A stretch of 64,000 nt of DNA from Microbacterium sp. LWO12-1.2. Lineage in GTDB: Bacteria; Actinomycetota; Actinomycetes; Actinomycetales; Microbacteriaceae. The first letter of the stretch is position 1, and every line of letters starts with the position of its first letter. The translations under genes and the position numbers were made by a program. Under the pieces are notes generated by a model. That model was not told where the DNA came from, made no database searches, and was given only the letters and a program-made list of their open reading frames with translations. Below, piece by piece: positions 8,478 through 16,842 of the stretch. Location of the stretch: assembly GCF_040675875.1 (NCBI RefSeq), contig NZ_JBEGII010000001.1:2356001-2420000 (forward strand), written 5' to 3'.

Positions 8478-9742
8478 CAGATCGTCCCGGCGGCGCGGAG
8501 ATCCTCGATCTCCTCGGGCGTGTAGCCCAGGAGGTCGCGGAAGATCGCGGCGGTGTGTTCGCCGGTGTCCGGGGCGATGCCCCGGGCGCGTGGTGGGGTG
8601 CGGTCGAGCTTGACCGGGGAACCGAAGGTGCGCAGCGACCCGTATCCCGCGTACTCGGCATCCACCACCATGTCCCTGGCGGCGATCTGCGGGTCTGCCA
8701 CCACCTCGGCGATGTCCTTGACCCCGCTCAACGGCACGAGATCGCCGGCGAGCGCTTCGAGTTCCGCCTTGGTGCGTCCGGCGAACCAGCGCTCGACCAT
8801 GGGCTTGACCCGTTCCGCGTAGACGGCCTCGTCGAACCGGACGCCCATCGTGTGCAGGTCGGGGTTGTCGTCGAACTCGCCGGGTGCTCCGAAGATCTCG
8901 CAGGAGATCTTCCAGAACTTGTCGGTGTATCCCCCGAAGAAGACGAACCCGTCCTGGCACGCGAACAGCTCGTATGGGCGCACGAACGGATGCTGGTTGC
9001 CCAGTGGCTCCGGCACGATCCCCTCTGTCGTGTAGGAGACGACGGCGTTCTCGGTGAGCGTCAGCACGGAGTCCTGCTGCGACACATCGACGAGCTGGCC
9101 TTCGCCGGTGCGCTCGGCATGCCGCACCGCCGCGAGCACCCCGATCACGCCGTACAGGCTCGCGGCGAGGTCGCCGATGATCGTGCCGACGCGGGTGGGT
9201 GGTCCGCCCGCCGGGCCGTTCATCGACCAGAGTCCCCCGGTGGCCTGCGCGCTGTTGTCGTAGGCGGGGCGGCCACGATAAGGGCCTGACTGCCCGTAGC
9301 CGCTGAGCGCCGCGTAGACGAGACGCGGATTGACCTCGCGCAGCCGCTCATGCCCCAGCCCGAGGCGGTCCATGGTGCCAGGACGGAAGTTCTCGACCAG
9401 CACATCGGCCTGCGCGACCAGTCGCTCCAGCGCGATCTTGCCTTCGGGGTGACGCAGGTTCAGCGTGACGCCGAGCTTGTTGCGGTTGTATTGCGCGAAG
9501 AAGCCGCTGAACGCGTCGGCACCGTCGCGCTCCAGCATCGGCGGGAAGGTGCGCGTGTAGTCGGGGTCGTCCGGGTGCTCGACCTTGATCACCGTGGCGC
9601 CCAGGTCGGCGAGGATCATCGAGCAGTACGGACCGGCGACCACGCGCGTCACGTCGATCACGACCACACCGGCGAGAGAACCCGGGCCGGCATCCAGCCC
9701 TCCGAGAGATTCCAGTCGTGCGCGGAGCTCGTCGTCGATCAT
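8477..9742 (-). CDS. CaiB/BaiF family CoA-transferase
   Basis: A 421-residue class III CoA-transferase. DVTRVVAGPYCSMILADLGA at the N-terminus and VLVENFRPGTM near residue 110 are family hallmarks; the Asp nucleophile is expected in the AYDNSAQATGG segment. It transfers CoA between carboxylic acids. It is clearly paralogous to the second CaiB at 52396-53625, sharing ADVLVENFRPGTM and the YTDKxW segment. The ATG at 9742 is preceded by AAGGGA. It is coupled to the hydratase downstream. Confidence 0.92.
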   Translation of the reverse strand: MIDDELRARLESLGGLDAGPGSLAGVVVIDVTRVVAGPYCSMILADLGATVIKVEHPDDPDYTRTFPPMLERDGADAFSGFFAQYNRNKLGVTLNLRHPEGKIALERLVAQADVLVENFRPGTMDRLGLGHERLREVNPRLVYAALSGYGQSGPYRGRPAYDNSAQATGGLWSMNGPAGGPPTRVGTIIGDLAASLYGVIGVLAAVRHAERTGEGQLVDVSQQDSVLTLTENAVVSYTTEGIVPEPLGNQHPFVRPYELFACQDGFVFFGGYTDKFWKISCEIFGAPGEFDDNPDLHTMGVRFDEAVYAERVKPMVERWFAGRTKAELEALAGDLVPLSGVKDIAEVVADPQIAARDMVVDAEYAGYGSLRTFGSPVKLDRTPPRARGIAPDTGEHTAAIFRDLLGYTPEEIEDLRAAGTI

Positions 9743-9922
9743 CGTGTGGTCCCTTCTGCGACGCACGCTCCGGCCTCGACGGTGGAGCGGCGGGTACGGC
9801 CGTCCGCCCAGCTTCTCAGCGCGGCTACCGGAGGGATATGTGACAACCACACACAGCGCACCGCGACTTCCGGGTCGATGCGACCATATCGCGGCTCTGA
9901 CGACGTCGGAACCGGCGCGCGC

Positions 9923-11011
9923 TCAGCGGCCGGGCACCAGTCCGATCCGCAGAGGTGCTCCCGGCGCCGCCGCCGCGAGCAGCGCCTCGTCGATCTCAGC
10001 GAGCGCGCGCACCGCTCCCACCGCATCGCCGAACGGGTAGGCGCGACCGCGGCCGGCCAGGAAGCCGACGGCGGCGGCCAACTCGGCGCCGGTGTAGTTG
10101 TGGACCCCGGCGATCGTGACCAGGCGTCGCACGATGCTCTCGGCGTCGAGAGGCACCGGATCGGTCGGGAAGACGCTGCCGACCAGGACCACGGTGCCGC
10201 CGACCGCGACGCCGGCGAGCGCCTCGGCGACGGCATGACCCGACGCCTCGATCACGACATCCGGCTCGCGATCGAGAGCGGTCGCCCCGAACCGGGTCGC
10301 CAGCGCGCGGCGCTCGGGATTCGGATCGAGCACCTCGACGAGCGCGCCCTGATCCGAAGCGATCGCCGCCGCCGAGAGACCGACCAACCCGGCGCCGTGG
10401 ATCCGCACCGTCGCCCCCTCGAGCTCCCTGCCCTGCGCTGCCCTGGCCACCGCGGCCCAGGCGGTCGCCGTCGCGCACCCGGCGGGGGCGAGCACCGCGG
10501 CCGGCAATGCTTCAGGGACGCGCACGATCGCGGTTCCCGCGCGCAGCTGCATGTGACTGCCGAACGCCCCTGTCAGGTCGCCGTGCACGCCGATGCGGTC
10601 GTGGCCGTACTTGCCGAGTTCCCGGCACTTCTGCGGCACCCCGCGCAGGCACCGGTCGCAGCGGTTGCAGGAGATGGTCACCGACCACACCACGCGATCG
10701 CCGATGCGCAGCGGGGTGCCGTCGACCGCGAGGGCTCCCTCATCGCCGATCGCGATCACCCGCCCGACGCTCTCATGGCCGAGCACCAGCGGCGTCGGTG
10801 CGGAGCGACGGCCCTGCACGGTGTGCACATCCGACCCGCAGATCGTCGACATCTCCACCGCGACCAGCACGTCGGCATCGCCGAGCGCGACACCGGGCAC
10901 CGCGATCATCTCGTGCCGGTGTCCCTCGCCGATCCACACCATCGCGGTGGCTGCGGGCCGCAGAGCCACGTCCCTGCGGTGTCCGGGTGGCCTGATCAGC
11001 AACGTGCCCAT
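9923..11011 (-). CDS. Zinc alcohol dehydrogenase of the phosphonate catabolism cluster (HpnZ-like)
   Basis: A 362-residue medium-chain dehydrogenase. Catalytic-zinc ligands are C58 in TICGSDVH and H79-E80 in VLGHES. The structural-zinc tetrad C115, C118, C121 and C129 has canonical spacing. The NAD(P)-binding loop GAGLVGLSAA follows. It is the last gene of the phn operon, 13 bp after the HAD phosphatase stop. A phosphonate-associated alcohol dehydrogenase subfamily (HpnZ) is known from such neighbourhoods. Here it could interconvert the aldehyde released by C-P cleavage and its alcohol, which is inference. Confidence 0.85.
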   Translation of the reverse strand: MGTLLIRPPGHRRDVALRPAATAMVWIGEGHRHEMIAVPGVALGDADVLVAVEMSTICGSDVHTVQGRRSAPTPLVLGHESVGRVIAIGDEGALAVDGTPLRIGDRVVWSVTISCNRCDRCLRGVPQKCRELGKYGHDRIGVHGDLTGAFGSHMQLRAGTAIVRVPEALPAAVLAPAGCATATAWAAVARAAQGRELEGATVRIHGAGLVGLSAAAIASDQGALVEVLDPNPERRALATRFGATALDREPDVVIEASGHAVAEALAGVAVGGTVVLVGSVFPTDPVPLDAESIVRRLVTIAGVHNYTGAELAAAVGFLAGRGRAYPFGDAVGAVRALAEIDEALLAAAAPGAPLRIGLVPGR

Positions 11012-11024
11012 GGGATGCTCCCGC

Positions 11025-11732
11025 TCACGAGGTCGCGACGAGGGGCAGCAGACCACGCTCGGCAAGCGCTCCGCGGAGCCCGGTGACATCGCGGAGCACG
11101 GCATCCGCGCCGGCCGCGTCCAGTGCCACGCGGTCGTGTGCCCCCGTGAGCACCCCCGCGACGAACCCTGCACCGGCCCGGCGTCCTGATTCGACATCGC
11201 TCACGGTGTCTCCCGCCACGGCCACCGCCGCGACCGAGGAGGTCCGCGTGCGCAGCAGCGCGGCGAGGACCAGGTCGGGAGCAGGACGCCCGCGGCCCGC
11301 ATCCACCGGTGAGAGGGCGAGATCGACCAGGCCGTTCCAGCCGAGACCGTCCAGCAACGCGTCACGCGTGACCGGGGCGAAACCGGTCGTCAGCACCACG
11401 CGCAGCCCCGCATCCTTGAGGGACTGGATCGCATCCGCAGCGCCGGGGATCTCGGTGACCCCCTGCTCCTCCACGATCTCGGCGTATGCACCTTCGAAGG
11501 CGGTGGTGGCGCGGGCGGCCGCGGCGACGTCGCCGCCGGCGAGGTGAGTGAAGACGTCGATCTTCGACTGGCCCATCGTCGCGCGCACATGGTCGAGGGC
11601 CTCGGCCCAGGGCATCCGTTCGGCGACGCCGGTGCGCTCGGCGGCGCGCTGGAACGCCTGCTCCACGACGCCGTCGTCGAGCACTGTGGTTCCGGCCATG
11701 TCGAGGACGACGAGTTCGAGAGGGGTGGTCAT
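11025..11732 (-). CDS. Phosphonatase-like HAD hydrolase
   Basis: A 235-residue HAD-superfamily protein. Motif I is DMAGTT (D11 nucleophile, Ala at the position phosphonatases use), motif II lies near LTTGF, and motif IV is AGDTVSDVESG. The cap carries MGQSKID, with K57 aligning by eye with the Schiff-base Lys of phosphonoacetaldehyde hydrolase (MGxxKxxH). It belongs near the PhnX-like group linked to phosphonate genes. Its ATG overlaps the FAD oxidoreductase stop by four bases. The likely reaction is phosphonoacetaldehyde to acetaldehyde plus phosphate, inferred from context and K57. Confidence 0.85.
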   Translation of the reverse strand: MTTPLELVVLDMAGTTVLDDGVVEQAFQRAAERTGVAERMPWAEALDHVRATMGQSKIDVFTHLAGGDVAAAARATTAFEGAYAEIVEEQGVTEIPGAADAIQSLKDAGLRVVLTTGFAPVTRDALLDGLGWNGLVDLALSPVDAGRGRPAPDLVLAALLRTRTSSVAAVAVAGDTVSDVESGRRAGAGFVAGVLTGAHDRVALDAAGADAVLRDVTGLRGALAERGLLPLVATS

Positions 11733-12886
11733 GATGTTCCTTCCATTGCAGGTGCCCACCCGAAGGCGGCGGTGAGATTCTCTTCAGCGAGCCCCAGCCC
11801 CGTGGTCATGCCGATACCGGTCGTCGCCGCGAGCACGAGTGCTCCCTCGTCGCCGCGTTCGATCAGGAACTCGGTCGGTCCCTTGGCATAGACGCCCTGC
11901 CAGCGCTCCAGCACGCGCGGCGTCGGCATGTCGAACAGTGCTTCGGCTTCGGCGAGGAATGCCGAGAACGCGGCCTCTGGCTGGAACGGCGCGGGCTGCA
12001 CGGCCGAGGCGTGCGAGTCGCCGATGATCAGCGTGCCGTCGGGCAGCTGCGTGTACATCTGGTTCAGATCGAGCGCGGCGAGGTCGGGGCGCTCGGCGTG
12101 CAGCCGCTCACGGAGCCGATCCGCGTGCGGGGTGCCGGCGAACCTGCCGTACCGCACGAGCGACCAGCCGGTCAGGAGCGGGGCCGAGAGCGGATGCGGC
12201 ACCGACACCGCCGCGCGCATCATGTCGAGGGCGCAGCGCTCGATCGCGTTCCGCTCGGCGATCTCGGGCAGCAGCTGATCGAGGTCGTGGTTCACGGCGA
12301 CCACCACGTGCGCGGCCGTGATCGCCCCGCGAGTCGTGTCGACGCGTCCGCCGCCGAGCCCGGTGACCGCGGTGCGGAACCGGAAGTCCACGCCGAGGGT
12401 CGCGAGATGGCGGACGATGGCGTCCGCGGCCGCACGCGGGTCGGTCTGCAGGTCGGTCGCGATGTGCGCGCCGCCGATGATGGCCTCGCGACGCAGCGGT
12501 GCAAGGCGCAGCAGCTCCTTCGCATCCAGCATCCGGATGCCGTCGTCATCGTTCGCGGCAGCGGCGAGCACAGCGATCTCCTCCTCGTGGCGCGCCGCCA
12601 CGAGCGTGCCCGACTCTCGCAGCCAGAATCCGGCGTCGCGGGACAGGCGCAGCCAGAGCTCACGCGAGGCATCCGCGTAGCGACGGGCCTCACCGCTCTG
12701 CGCTCCGATGCAGAGGTGTCCGAAGTTGCGGATCGTCGCACCGACGGGCGACCCCGTGCGGTCGATCACGATCACGCGCAGACCGCGACGCACCGCGGCA
12801 TAGGCAGCGCCGAGTCCGACGATGCCGGAGCCCACGACCACGACGTCCGCACGGTTGTGGCCGGGAGTCATCGCCCCACCAGTCAT
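11729..12886 (-). CDS. FAD-dependent oxidoreductase of phosphonate catabolism (HpnW/PbfC-like)
   Basis: A 385-residue DAO-fold flavoprotein with the FAD-binding VVVGSGIVGLGAAYAAVRRG at residues about 16-35, VIDRTGSPVGATIRNFGH after it, and a C-terminal TTGIGMTTGLGLAEENL. Members of this clade sit beside phosphonate transporters, and related enzymes oxidise (N-alkyl) 2-aminoethylphosphonate to phosphonoacetaldehyde. That product would feed the HAD hydrolase encoded next. The start ATG overlaps the phnE TGA (ATGA), with GGAAGG upstream; a second ATG five codons later is possible. Confidence 0.85.
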   Translation of the reverse strand: MTGGAMTPGHNRADVVVVGSGIVGLGAAYAAVRRGLRVIVIDRTGSPVGATIRNFGHLCIGAQSGEARRYADASRELWLRLSRDAGFWLRESGTLVAARHEEEIAVLAAAANDDDGIRMLDAKELLRLAPLRREAIIGGAHIATDLQTDPRAAADAIVRHLATLGVDFRFRTAVTGLGGGRVDTTRGAITAAHVVVAVNHDLDQLLPEIAERNAIERCALDMMRAAVSVPHPLSAPLLTGWSLVRYGRFAGTPHADRLRERLHAERPDLAALDLNQMYTQLPDGTLIIGDSHASAVQPAPFQPEAAFSAFLAEAEALFDMPTPRVLERWQGVYAKGPTEFLIERGDEGALVLAATTGIGMTTGLGLAEENLTAAFGWAPAMEGTS

Positions 12887-14712
12887 CGGAACACCTTCCG
12901 CATCCACATCGCGAGCCCTTCGACGACCAGCACCGTGACCAGGATCATCAGCACGATCGCCGTCACGGTCTCGTAGCGCGACCCCTGGCTGGCGTTGAGC
13001 AGGTAGTAGCCCACGCCGCCGCCTCCGACGATGCCGAGGATGGTCGCGGCGCGGATGTTCGTGTCGAGCATGTAGAAGCTGTGCCCGATCAGAGCCTGCA
13101 TCCCCTGCGGCACCGTGGCTGCGGTGTACGTCTGCATCCGTGTCGCGCCGACCGCACGCAGCGCGCGCTCGGGTCCGCGATCGACCTCTTCGAACGAGTC
13201 GGCGATCAGCTTGCCGAGCAGGCCGATGCCGCCGATCGCGAGCGCGATCACTCCGGCCTGCGGGCCGAGGCCGGTGATCACCACGAGCACGATCGCCAGG
13301 ATCAGCTCGGGGATGCCCCGGATGCCCACGAGCAGGAACCGCGCGGTGCCGCGCACTCCCGCACCCGGGGCGACGTTGCGGGCCGCGAGCGACCCCAGCA
13401 CGATGGAGGGCAGCAGCGTCAGAACGGTCGCGGCGAGGGCGATGGCGACCGTGTCGCGCATCGCATCGATCATGGCGGCGGCGTCGTAGCTGCCGAACGA
13501 CGGCGGCCAGAACTTCGCCGCCACTTCCGGCAGCTTGGCCCAGAAGGTGACGAAGTCGAGCCAGTTGATGTCGCTGACGAGCACGCTGCCGAGCACGACG
13601 AGCACCGCGACCGCGCCGGCCGCCGTGTTGCGCACGCGCTCCGGCGTCCAGGGGCGGCGCACCGCCGTCTGCGGGCTCGCGGCCCACGCAGCACGACGGG
13701 TGGACGCCGCAGCCGTGGTCGCGCCGAGGCGGGGGTGGATGAGGCGGTCGATCCAGGAGCGGGTCTGGCGCTCCTGGCCGAGCATCGCCCCACGGACCAG
13801 GCTGGAGATGAGCTCCATCGCGACGCAGAGCAGGAAGATGACCAGCGCGATGCCGAGGCCCTTGCCGTAGTTGAGCGATTTGAAGGCGTACGACATCTCG
13901 AGCCCCAGCCCGGCGACGCCGACGTAGCCGAGCACGACGCTGCCGCGAAGATTGATGTCGTTGCGGTGCAGCACCGTGGCGACCCAGCTGGGCAGCACCT
14001 GCGGCAGGATGCCGGCACTGAACTCCTGCAGCTTCGACCCACCCGCGGCGCGGATCGCCAGCCGCGGCCCCTCGTCGATCTGCTCGATCGCATCCGCGAA
14101 CATCTTCGAGATCATGCCGATCGAGTGGATGCCGATCGCGAGGATTCCGGGCAGTGTGCCCAGCGAGAACATCAGCACGAACGCCATCGCAAGCACCACA
14201 TCGGGCAGCGCGCGCGTGAGCACGCCGACGAAGCGCGCCGCGGCACGCCATCCGTTGCCGGGTGTCGTGTTGGAGGCGGCGAGGTAGGCGATCGGCACCG
14301 AGAGGACGGCGGCCAGCAGGGTGCCGACCAGCACGAGGCCGACGGTCAGTGCGATCAACCAGAGGAGATCGCCGGGCTCAGGGAACGAGAGTCCGCCGAC
14401 GCGCGCCATGAAGTCCTCGGCGTTGCCCCAGCTCTGCACCATCGCCGGGATCGAGATGCCGACCTCGTTCACCGCGAGGATGCCGAGCACGACCAGGGCG
14501 AGCAGCGTCAGCGAGGCCGCGACGCGCTCCGGGGAGATCGGGTTCTTGGGCGCGCGCTCCGCGACGGTGGACGCCGGGCCACCCCCGCGGGGCCCCGAGC
14601 CTCCACCCTGGGCCGCCGAGCCACCACCTTGGGCCGCTGAGCCACCGCCCTGGGCCGCCGAGCCACCACCCTGGGCCGCTGAGCCTGTCGAAGCGCCGCC
14701 GAGCAGGGTCAT
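12883..14712 (-). CDS. phnE: Phosphonate ABC transporter permease, fused double PhnE
   Basis: This 609-residue protein holds two PhnE-type permease domains in tandem (about residues 60-310 and 365-609), each with the cytoplasmic coupling helix: DAIEQIDEGPRLAIRAAGGS in the first, SFEEVDRGPERALRAVGAT in the second. One polypeptide thus replaces the usual homo- or heterodimer. The N-terminus carries four SAAQGGG heptads from a 21-bp repeat (14609-14692), probably a flexible cytoplasmic extension. It is coupled by ATGA overlap to phnC upstream and the oxidoreductase downstream. Confidence 0.93.
   Translation of the reverse strand: MTLLGGASTGSAAQGGGSAAQGGGSAAQGGGSAAQGGGSGPRGGGPASTVAERAPKNPISPERVAASLTLLALVVLGILAVNEVGISIPAMVQSWGNAEDFMARVGGLSFPEPGDLLWLIALTVGLVLVGTLLAAVLSVPIAYLAASNTTPGNGWRAAARFVGVLTRALPDVVLAMAFVLMFSLGTLPGILAIGIHSIGMISKMFADAIEQIDEGPRLAIRAAGGSKLQEFSAGILPQVLPSWVATVLHRNDINLRGSVVLGYVGVAGLGLEMSYAFKSLNYGKGLGIALVIFLLCVAMELISSLVRGAMLGQERQTRSWIDRLIHPRLGATTAAASTRRAAWAASPQTAVRRPWTPERVRNTAAGAVAVLVVLGSVLVSDINWLDFVTFWAKLPEVAAKFWPPSFGSYDAAAMIDAMRDTVAIALAATVLTLLPSIVLGSLAARNVAPGAGVRGTARFLLVGIRGIPELILAIVLVVITGLGPQAGVIALAIGGIGLLGKLIADSFEEVDRGPERALRAVGATRMQTYTAATVPQGMQALIGHSFYMLDTNIRAATILGIVGGGGVGYYLLNASQGSRYETVTAIVLMILVTVLVVEGLAMWMRKVFR
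14609..14692 (-). repeat. 21-bp tandem repeat inside phnE, seeded by the TTCGACAGGCTCAG element
   Basis: On the plus strand TGGGCCGC recurs at 14609, 14630, 14651 and 14672, exactly 21 bp apart. At the gene-start end (14679-14692) sits the reverse complement of TTCGACAGGCTCAG, the same 14-mer found at 24550, 35232 and in the 43717 array. In frame it encodes (SAAQGGG)x4, so copy changes would not break the reading frame. Confidence 0.9.
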
Positions 14713-15602
14713 GAGACGGGCGCCTTCACGGGCGCATCCGCCGGTACCGACGCTGCATCGATCACGGCATCCGTCAGTTCCACCTGCACGGCCCTGAGCT
14801 CGGCGGTGGTGGTGGCGACGCGGCCGTAGATCTCCATGACCTCGGACTTGGTGAGGTCGGTCGTGGGGGTGTCGAGCACGATCTCGCCGTGGCGGAGGCC
14901 GACGATGCGGTCAGCCCAGTTGATGGCCAGATCCACCTGATGCAGGCTGCAGACGACGGTGAGCCCCTCGTCGGCGGCGATCTCGCGGATCAGCGCCATG
15001 ACCTGGTCGCTGGATTCCGGGTCGAGGGAGGCGACCGGCTCGTCGGCGAGCAGGATGTCGGGCTTCTGCATCAGGGCGCGGGCGATCGCCACGCGCTGCT
15101 GCTGTCCGCCGGAGAGCGTGTCGCTGCGCTGGTACGCGCGGTCGAGGAGTCCGACCCGGTCGAGGTGCTCGAGTGCCTGGATCTTCGCGGCCTTCGAGTA
15201 GCCCCACAGTCCGAGGCGCGGTCCGCGCACCCGCGAGAGCGATCCGGTGAGCACGTTCTCGAGAACCGTGAGCGAGGGCACCAGCTCGAACTGCTGGAAG
15301 ATGAAGCCCACCCGGCTGCGCAGTGCGCGCAGCGCCGTGCCACGCAAGCTCGGCACCTGAGCCCCCAGCACCTCGACATCGCCGGAAGTGGGAATCTCGA
15401 GGCCGTCGAGGTGCCGCAGCAGCGTCGACTTGCCGGACCCGGAGAGTCCGAGCAGCACGACGATCTCGCCGCGCGAGACCTGGAGCGAGGCATCCTTCAG
15501 TGCGGTGGTCGACCCGAAGGTCTTCGTCACACCGGTCAGGCGGATCAGCGCGTCGCGGGCGGGGCTGGTCGGGGCGGGGGCGATCGGGGCGGGGGCGGTC
15601 AT
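14709..15602 (-). CDS. phnC: Phosphonate ABC transporter ATP-binding protein
   Basis: A 297-residue ABC ATPase. Walker A is GLSGSGKST, the Q-loop lies in FIFQQFELVP, the signature is LSGGQQQR, Walker B is ILLADEP, and the switch His is in CSLHQVD. The family-typical LTGSLSRVRG stretch of PhnC proteins is present. It energises PhnE to import phosphonates delivered by PhnD. Between phnD and this start lie 140 bp holding a long stem-loop (15645-15721), which may set the phnD to phnC expression ratio. Confidence 0.95.
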   Translation of the reverse strand: MTAPAPIAPAPTSPARDALIRLTGVTKTFGSTTALKDASLQVSRGEIVVLLGLSGSGKSTLLRHLDGLEIPTSGDVEVLGAQVPSLRGTALRALRSRVGFIFQQFELVPSLTVLENVLTGSLSRVRGPRLGLWGYSKAAKIQALEHLDRVGLLDRAYQRSDTLSGGQQQRVAIARALMQKPDILLADEPVASLDPESSDQVMALIREIAADEGLTVVCSLHQVDLAINWADRIVGLRHGEIVLDTPTTDLTKSEVMEIYGRVATTTAELRAVQVELTDAVIDAASVPADAPVKAPVS

Positions 15603-15644
15603 GGCGCGGGGCTCCTGCGGGTCGAAGGTCGTGGATGTGGGATT

Positions 15645-15721
15645 CGCCCTTCGTCTCGCCGCGGCCCGCTCAGGATGCGGAGGTTCTCGGTTCCTGAGCG
15701 GGTGCAGCGAGACGAAGGGCG
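15645..15721 (-). repeat. Long imperfect stem-loop between phnD and phnC
   Basis: Arms 15645-15675 and 15692-15721 are near-perfect reverse complements around a 16-base loop. The outer 15 bases (CGCCCTTCGTCTCGC) and inner GCTCAGGA pair exactly. It sits in the only sizeable gap of the phn operon, after the binding-protein gene. Stem-loops there commonly protect the 3' end of the binding-protein message or attenuate downstream expression; here that is inference. The arm sequence resembles a repeat common in high-GC actinobacteria. Confidence 0.85.
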
Positions 15722-15742
15722 GCGGTATGCGGTGTCAGGCGG

Positions 15743-16672
15743 TCAGGCCTTGCACTGCTCCGCTTCGGTTTCCTTGCAGATGTCGCGGATCAGGTCGTAA
15801 TACGCGTCGTCGACCGGCTTCGTGGCGTAGAAGACGCTGCGGAAGGAATCCGTGTCGGCGCCCTCGATGCCCGCGGCGATGATGTCGTCGATCGTGATCT
15901 CGGACAGGCCGTCGATGAGCTTCTTCGAGATGTCATCCGGGAGGGTGGACGAGTACACCAGCGGGGCGCCGGGGACCATCGTCTCGTCGATGACCTTCAC
16001 CTTGTCGGACTTCTCGACCTCGGAGTCCTCTGCGAAGCCGACCTCGCACTCGACGCCTTCACCGGTCTTCTGCACGCTCACGTCGTGCTTGCCCGCGAAG
16101 ACGGGGGTGATGTCGGTCTGGGGGTCGATGCCCGCCTCGAGCAGGTTGTACGACGGGAACAGGTAGCCCGAGGTCGACGACGGGTCGACGAAGCAGACCT
16201 TCTTGCCCTTGAAGTCGGCGATGCTCGAGATGTCGCTGTCCGTGGGGACGATCGCCTGCGAGAAGTAGCCCGGCTCCTGGCCTTCCTCGGTGACGATCGA
16301 GGAGATCGGGGTGAGCTTCGCGCCGTTGTTGGTCGCGGTCACGTAGGTGAAGCCGGAGAAGGAGGCGACGTCGACCTTGCCGGCGACGGCGGCCTCGATC
16401 AGTGCGGCGTAGTCGGTGGACTCGTGGTACTCGACGGTCTTGCCGGTGATCTCGGCGATGTAGTCCATGAGCGGCTGGTAGTTGGTCTCGGTGTCGACCG
16501 AGTCCGGCACGACACCGAAGACGAGGGTGTTCTCGTCGACGGCGAACCCGCTGCCGGCGGACGTCTCGTCAGCGCCGGGGGCGCCGGTCGCCTCGGCCGA
16601 ACCGGAGCATGCAGCGAGACCGAACGCGAGTGCCGCGACACCGACGAGGGCGGGGAGAGCACGAAGCTTCAT
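15743..16672 (-). CDS. phnD: Phosphonate ABC transporter substrate-binding lipoprotein
   Basis: The 309-residue precursor has a lipoprotein signal with lipobox LAAC (Cys22), then an acidic linker and a PhnD-type periplasmic-binding fold: FGVVPDSVDTETNYQPLMDY, SFSGFTYVTATNNGAKL, and CFVDPSSTSGYLFPSYNL, the last containing the phosphonate-binding Ser/Thr cluster. It captures phosphonates outside the cell and hands them to PhnE. It is the first gene of the operon, divergent from the GntR regulator. AAAGG precedes the ATG. Confidence 0.94.
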   Translation of the reverse strand: MKLRALPALVGVAALAFGLAACSGSAEATGAPGADETSAGSGFAVDENTLVFGVVPDSVDTETNYQPLMDYIAEITGKTVEYHESTDYAALIEAAVAGKVDVASFSGFTYVTATNNGAKLTPISSIVTEEGQEPGYFSQAIVPTDSDISSIADFKGKKVCFVDPSSTSGYLFPSYNLLEAGIDPQTDITPVFAGKHDVSVQKTGEGVECEVGFAEDSEVEKSDKVKVIDETMVPGAPLVYSSTLPDDISKKLIDGLSEITIDDIIAAGIEGADTDSFRSVFYATKPVDDAYYDLIRDICKETEAEQCKA

Positions 16673-16728
16673 GAGGACCTTTCAAGGGTGGGAGGGGTGA
16701 TCCACGGAAGACTCTCTCAGCCGGAGAG

Positions 16729-16762
16729 CCGAGAAATATACCTAACTCGGAAGAGTTCAACC
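16729..16762 (-). promoter_or_regulatory. Candidate phnD promoter with overlapping inverted repeat
   Basis: On the minus strand GGTTGA (16757-16762) and TATATT (16735-16740) are separated by 16 bases. The -10 lies inside an inverted repeat with CCGAG/CTCGG arms (16729-16750). AT(A/G)TACCTA occurs both here and at the gntR promoter (near 16832), so both may be GntR half-sites. Assignment by eye only. Confidence 0.45.
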
Positions 16763-16830
16763 CTCGTTCACCGAGCATTTCCCTGGATGAACTCTGCGCG
16801 AATGCCCCCGGCCGAGCGGAAGTGATCAAG

Positions 16831-16836
16831 TAATGT
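16831..16836 (+). promoter_or_regulatory. Probable -10 of leaderless gntR transcript
   Basis: TAATGT lies 6 bases before the GTG start at 16843, and no Shine-Dalgarno fits between. That places the transcription start at or next to the start codon. The sequence TGTACCTA overlapping it resembles the motif in the phnD promoter, suggesting autoregulation. Confidence 0.4.
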
Positions 16837-16842
16837 ACCTAT

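Noticed and set aside
7698..8960. Long 420-codon form of the enoyl-CoA hydratase
   Set aside because: The upstream 160 residues are out-of-frame sequence of the CaiB gene; the true start overlaps its stop.
9350..11086. 578-codon plus-strand open frame opposite the CoA-transferase and Zn-dehydrogenase
   Set aside because: Composition typical of antisense shadows, spans gene boundaries, no motif.
12499..14640. 713-codon plus-strand open frame opposite phnE and the FAD oxidase
   Set aside because: His/Arg/Asp-rich, no recognisable fold, exact antisense of well-supported genes; an artefact of high G+C.
12883..14712. phnE fusion as a sequencing frameshift joining two genes
   Set aside because: The linker is open, has normal composition and codon use, and both halves are complete in one frame.
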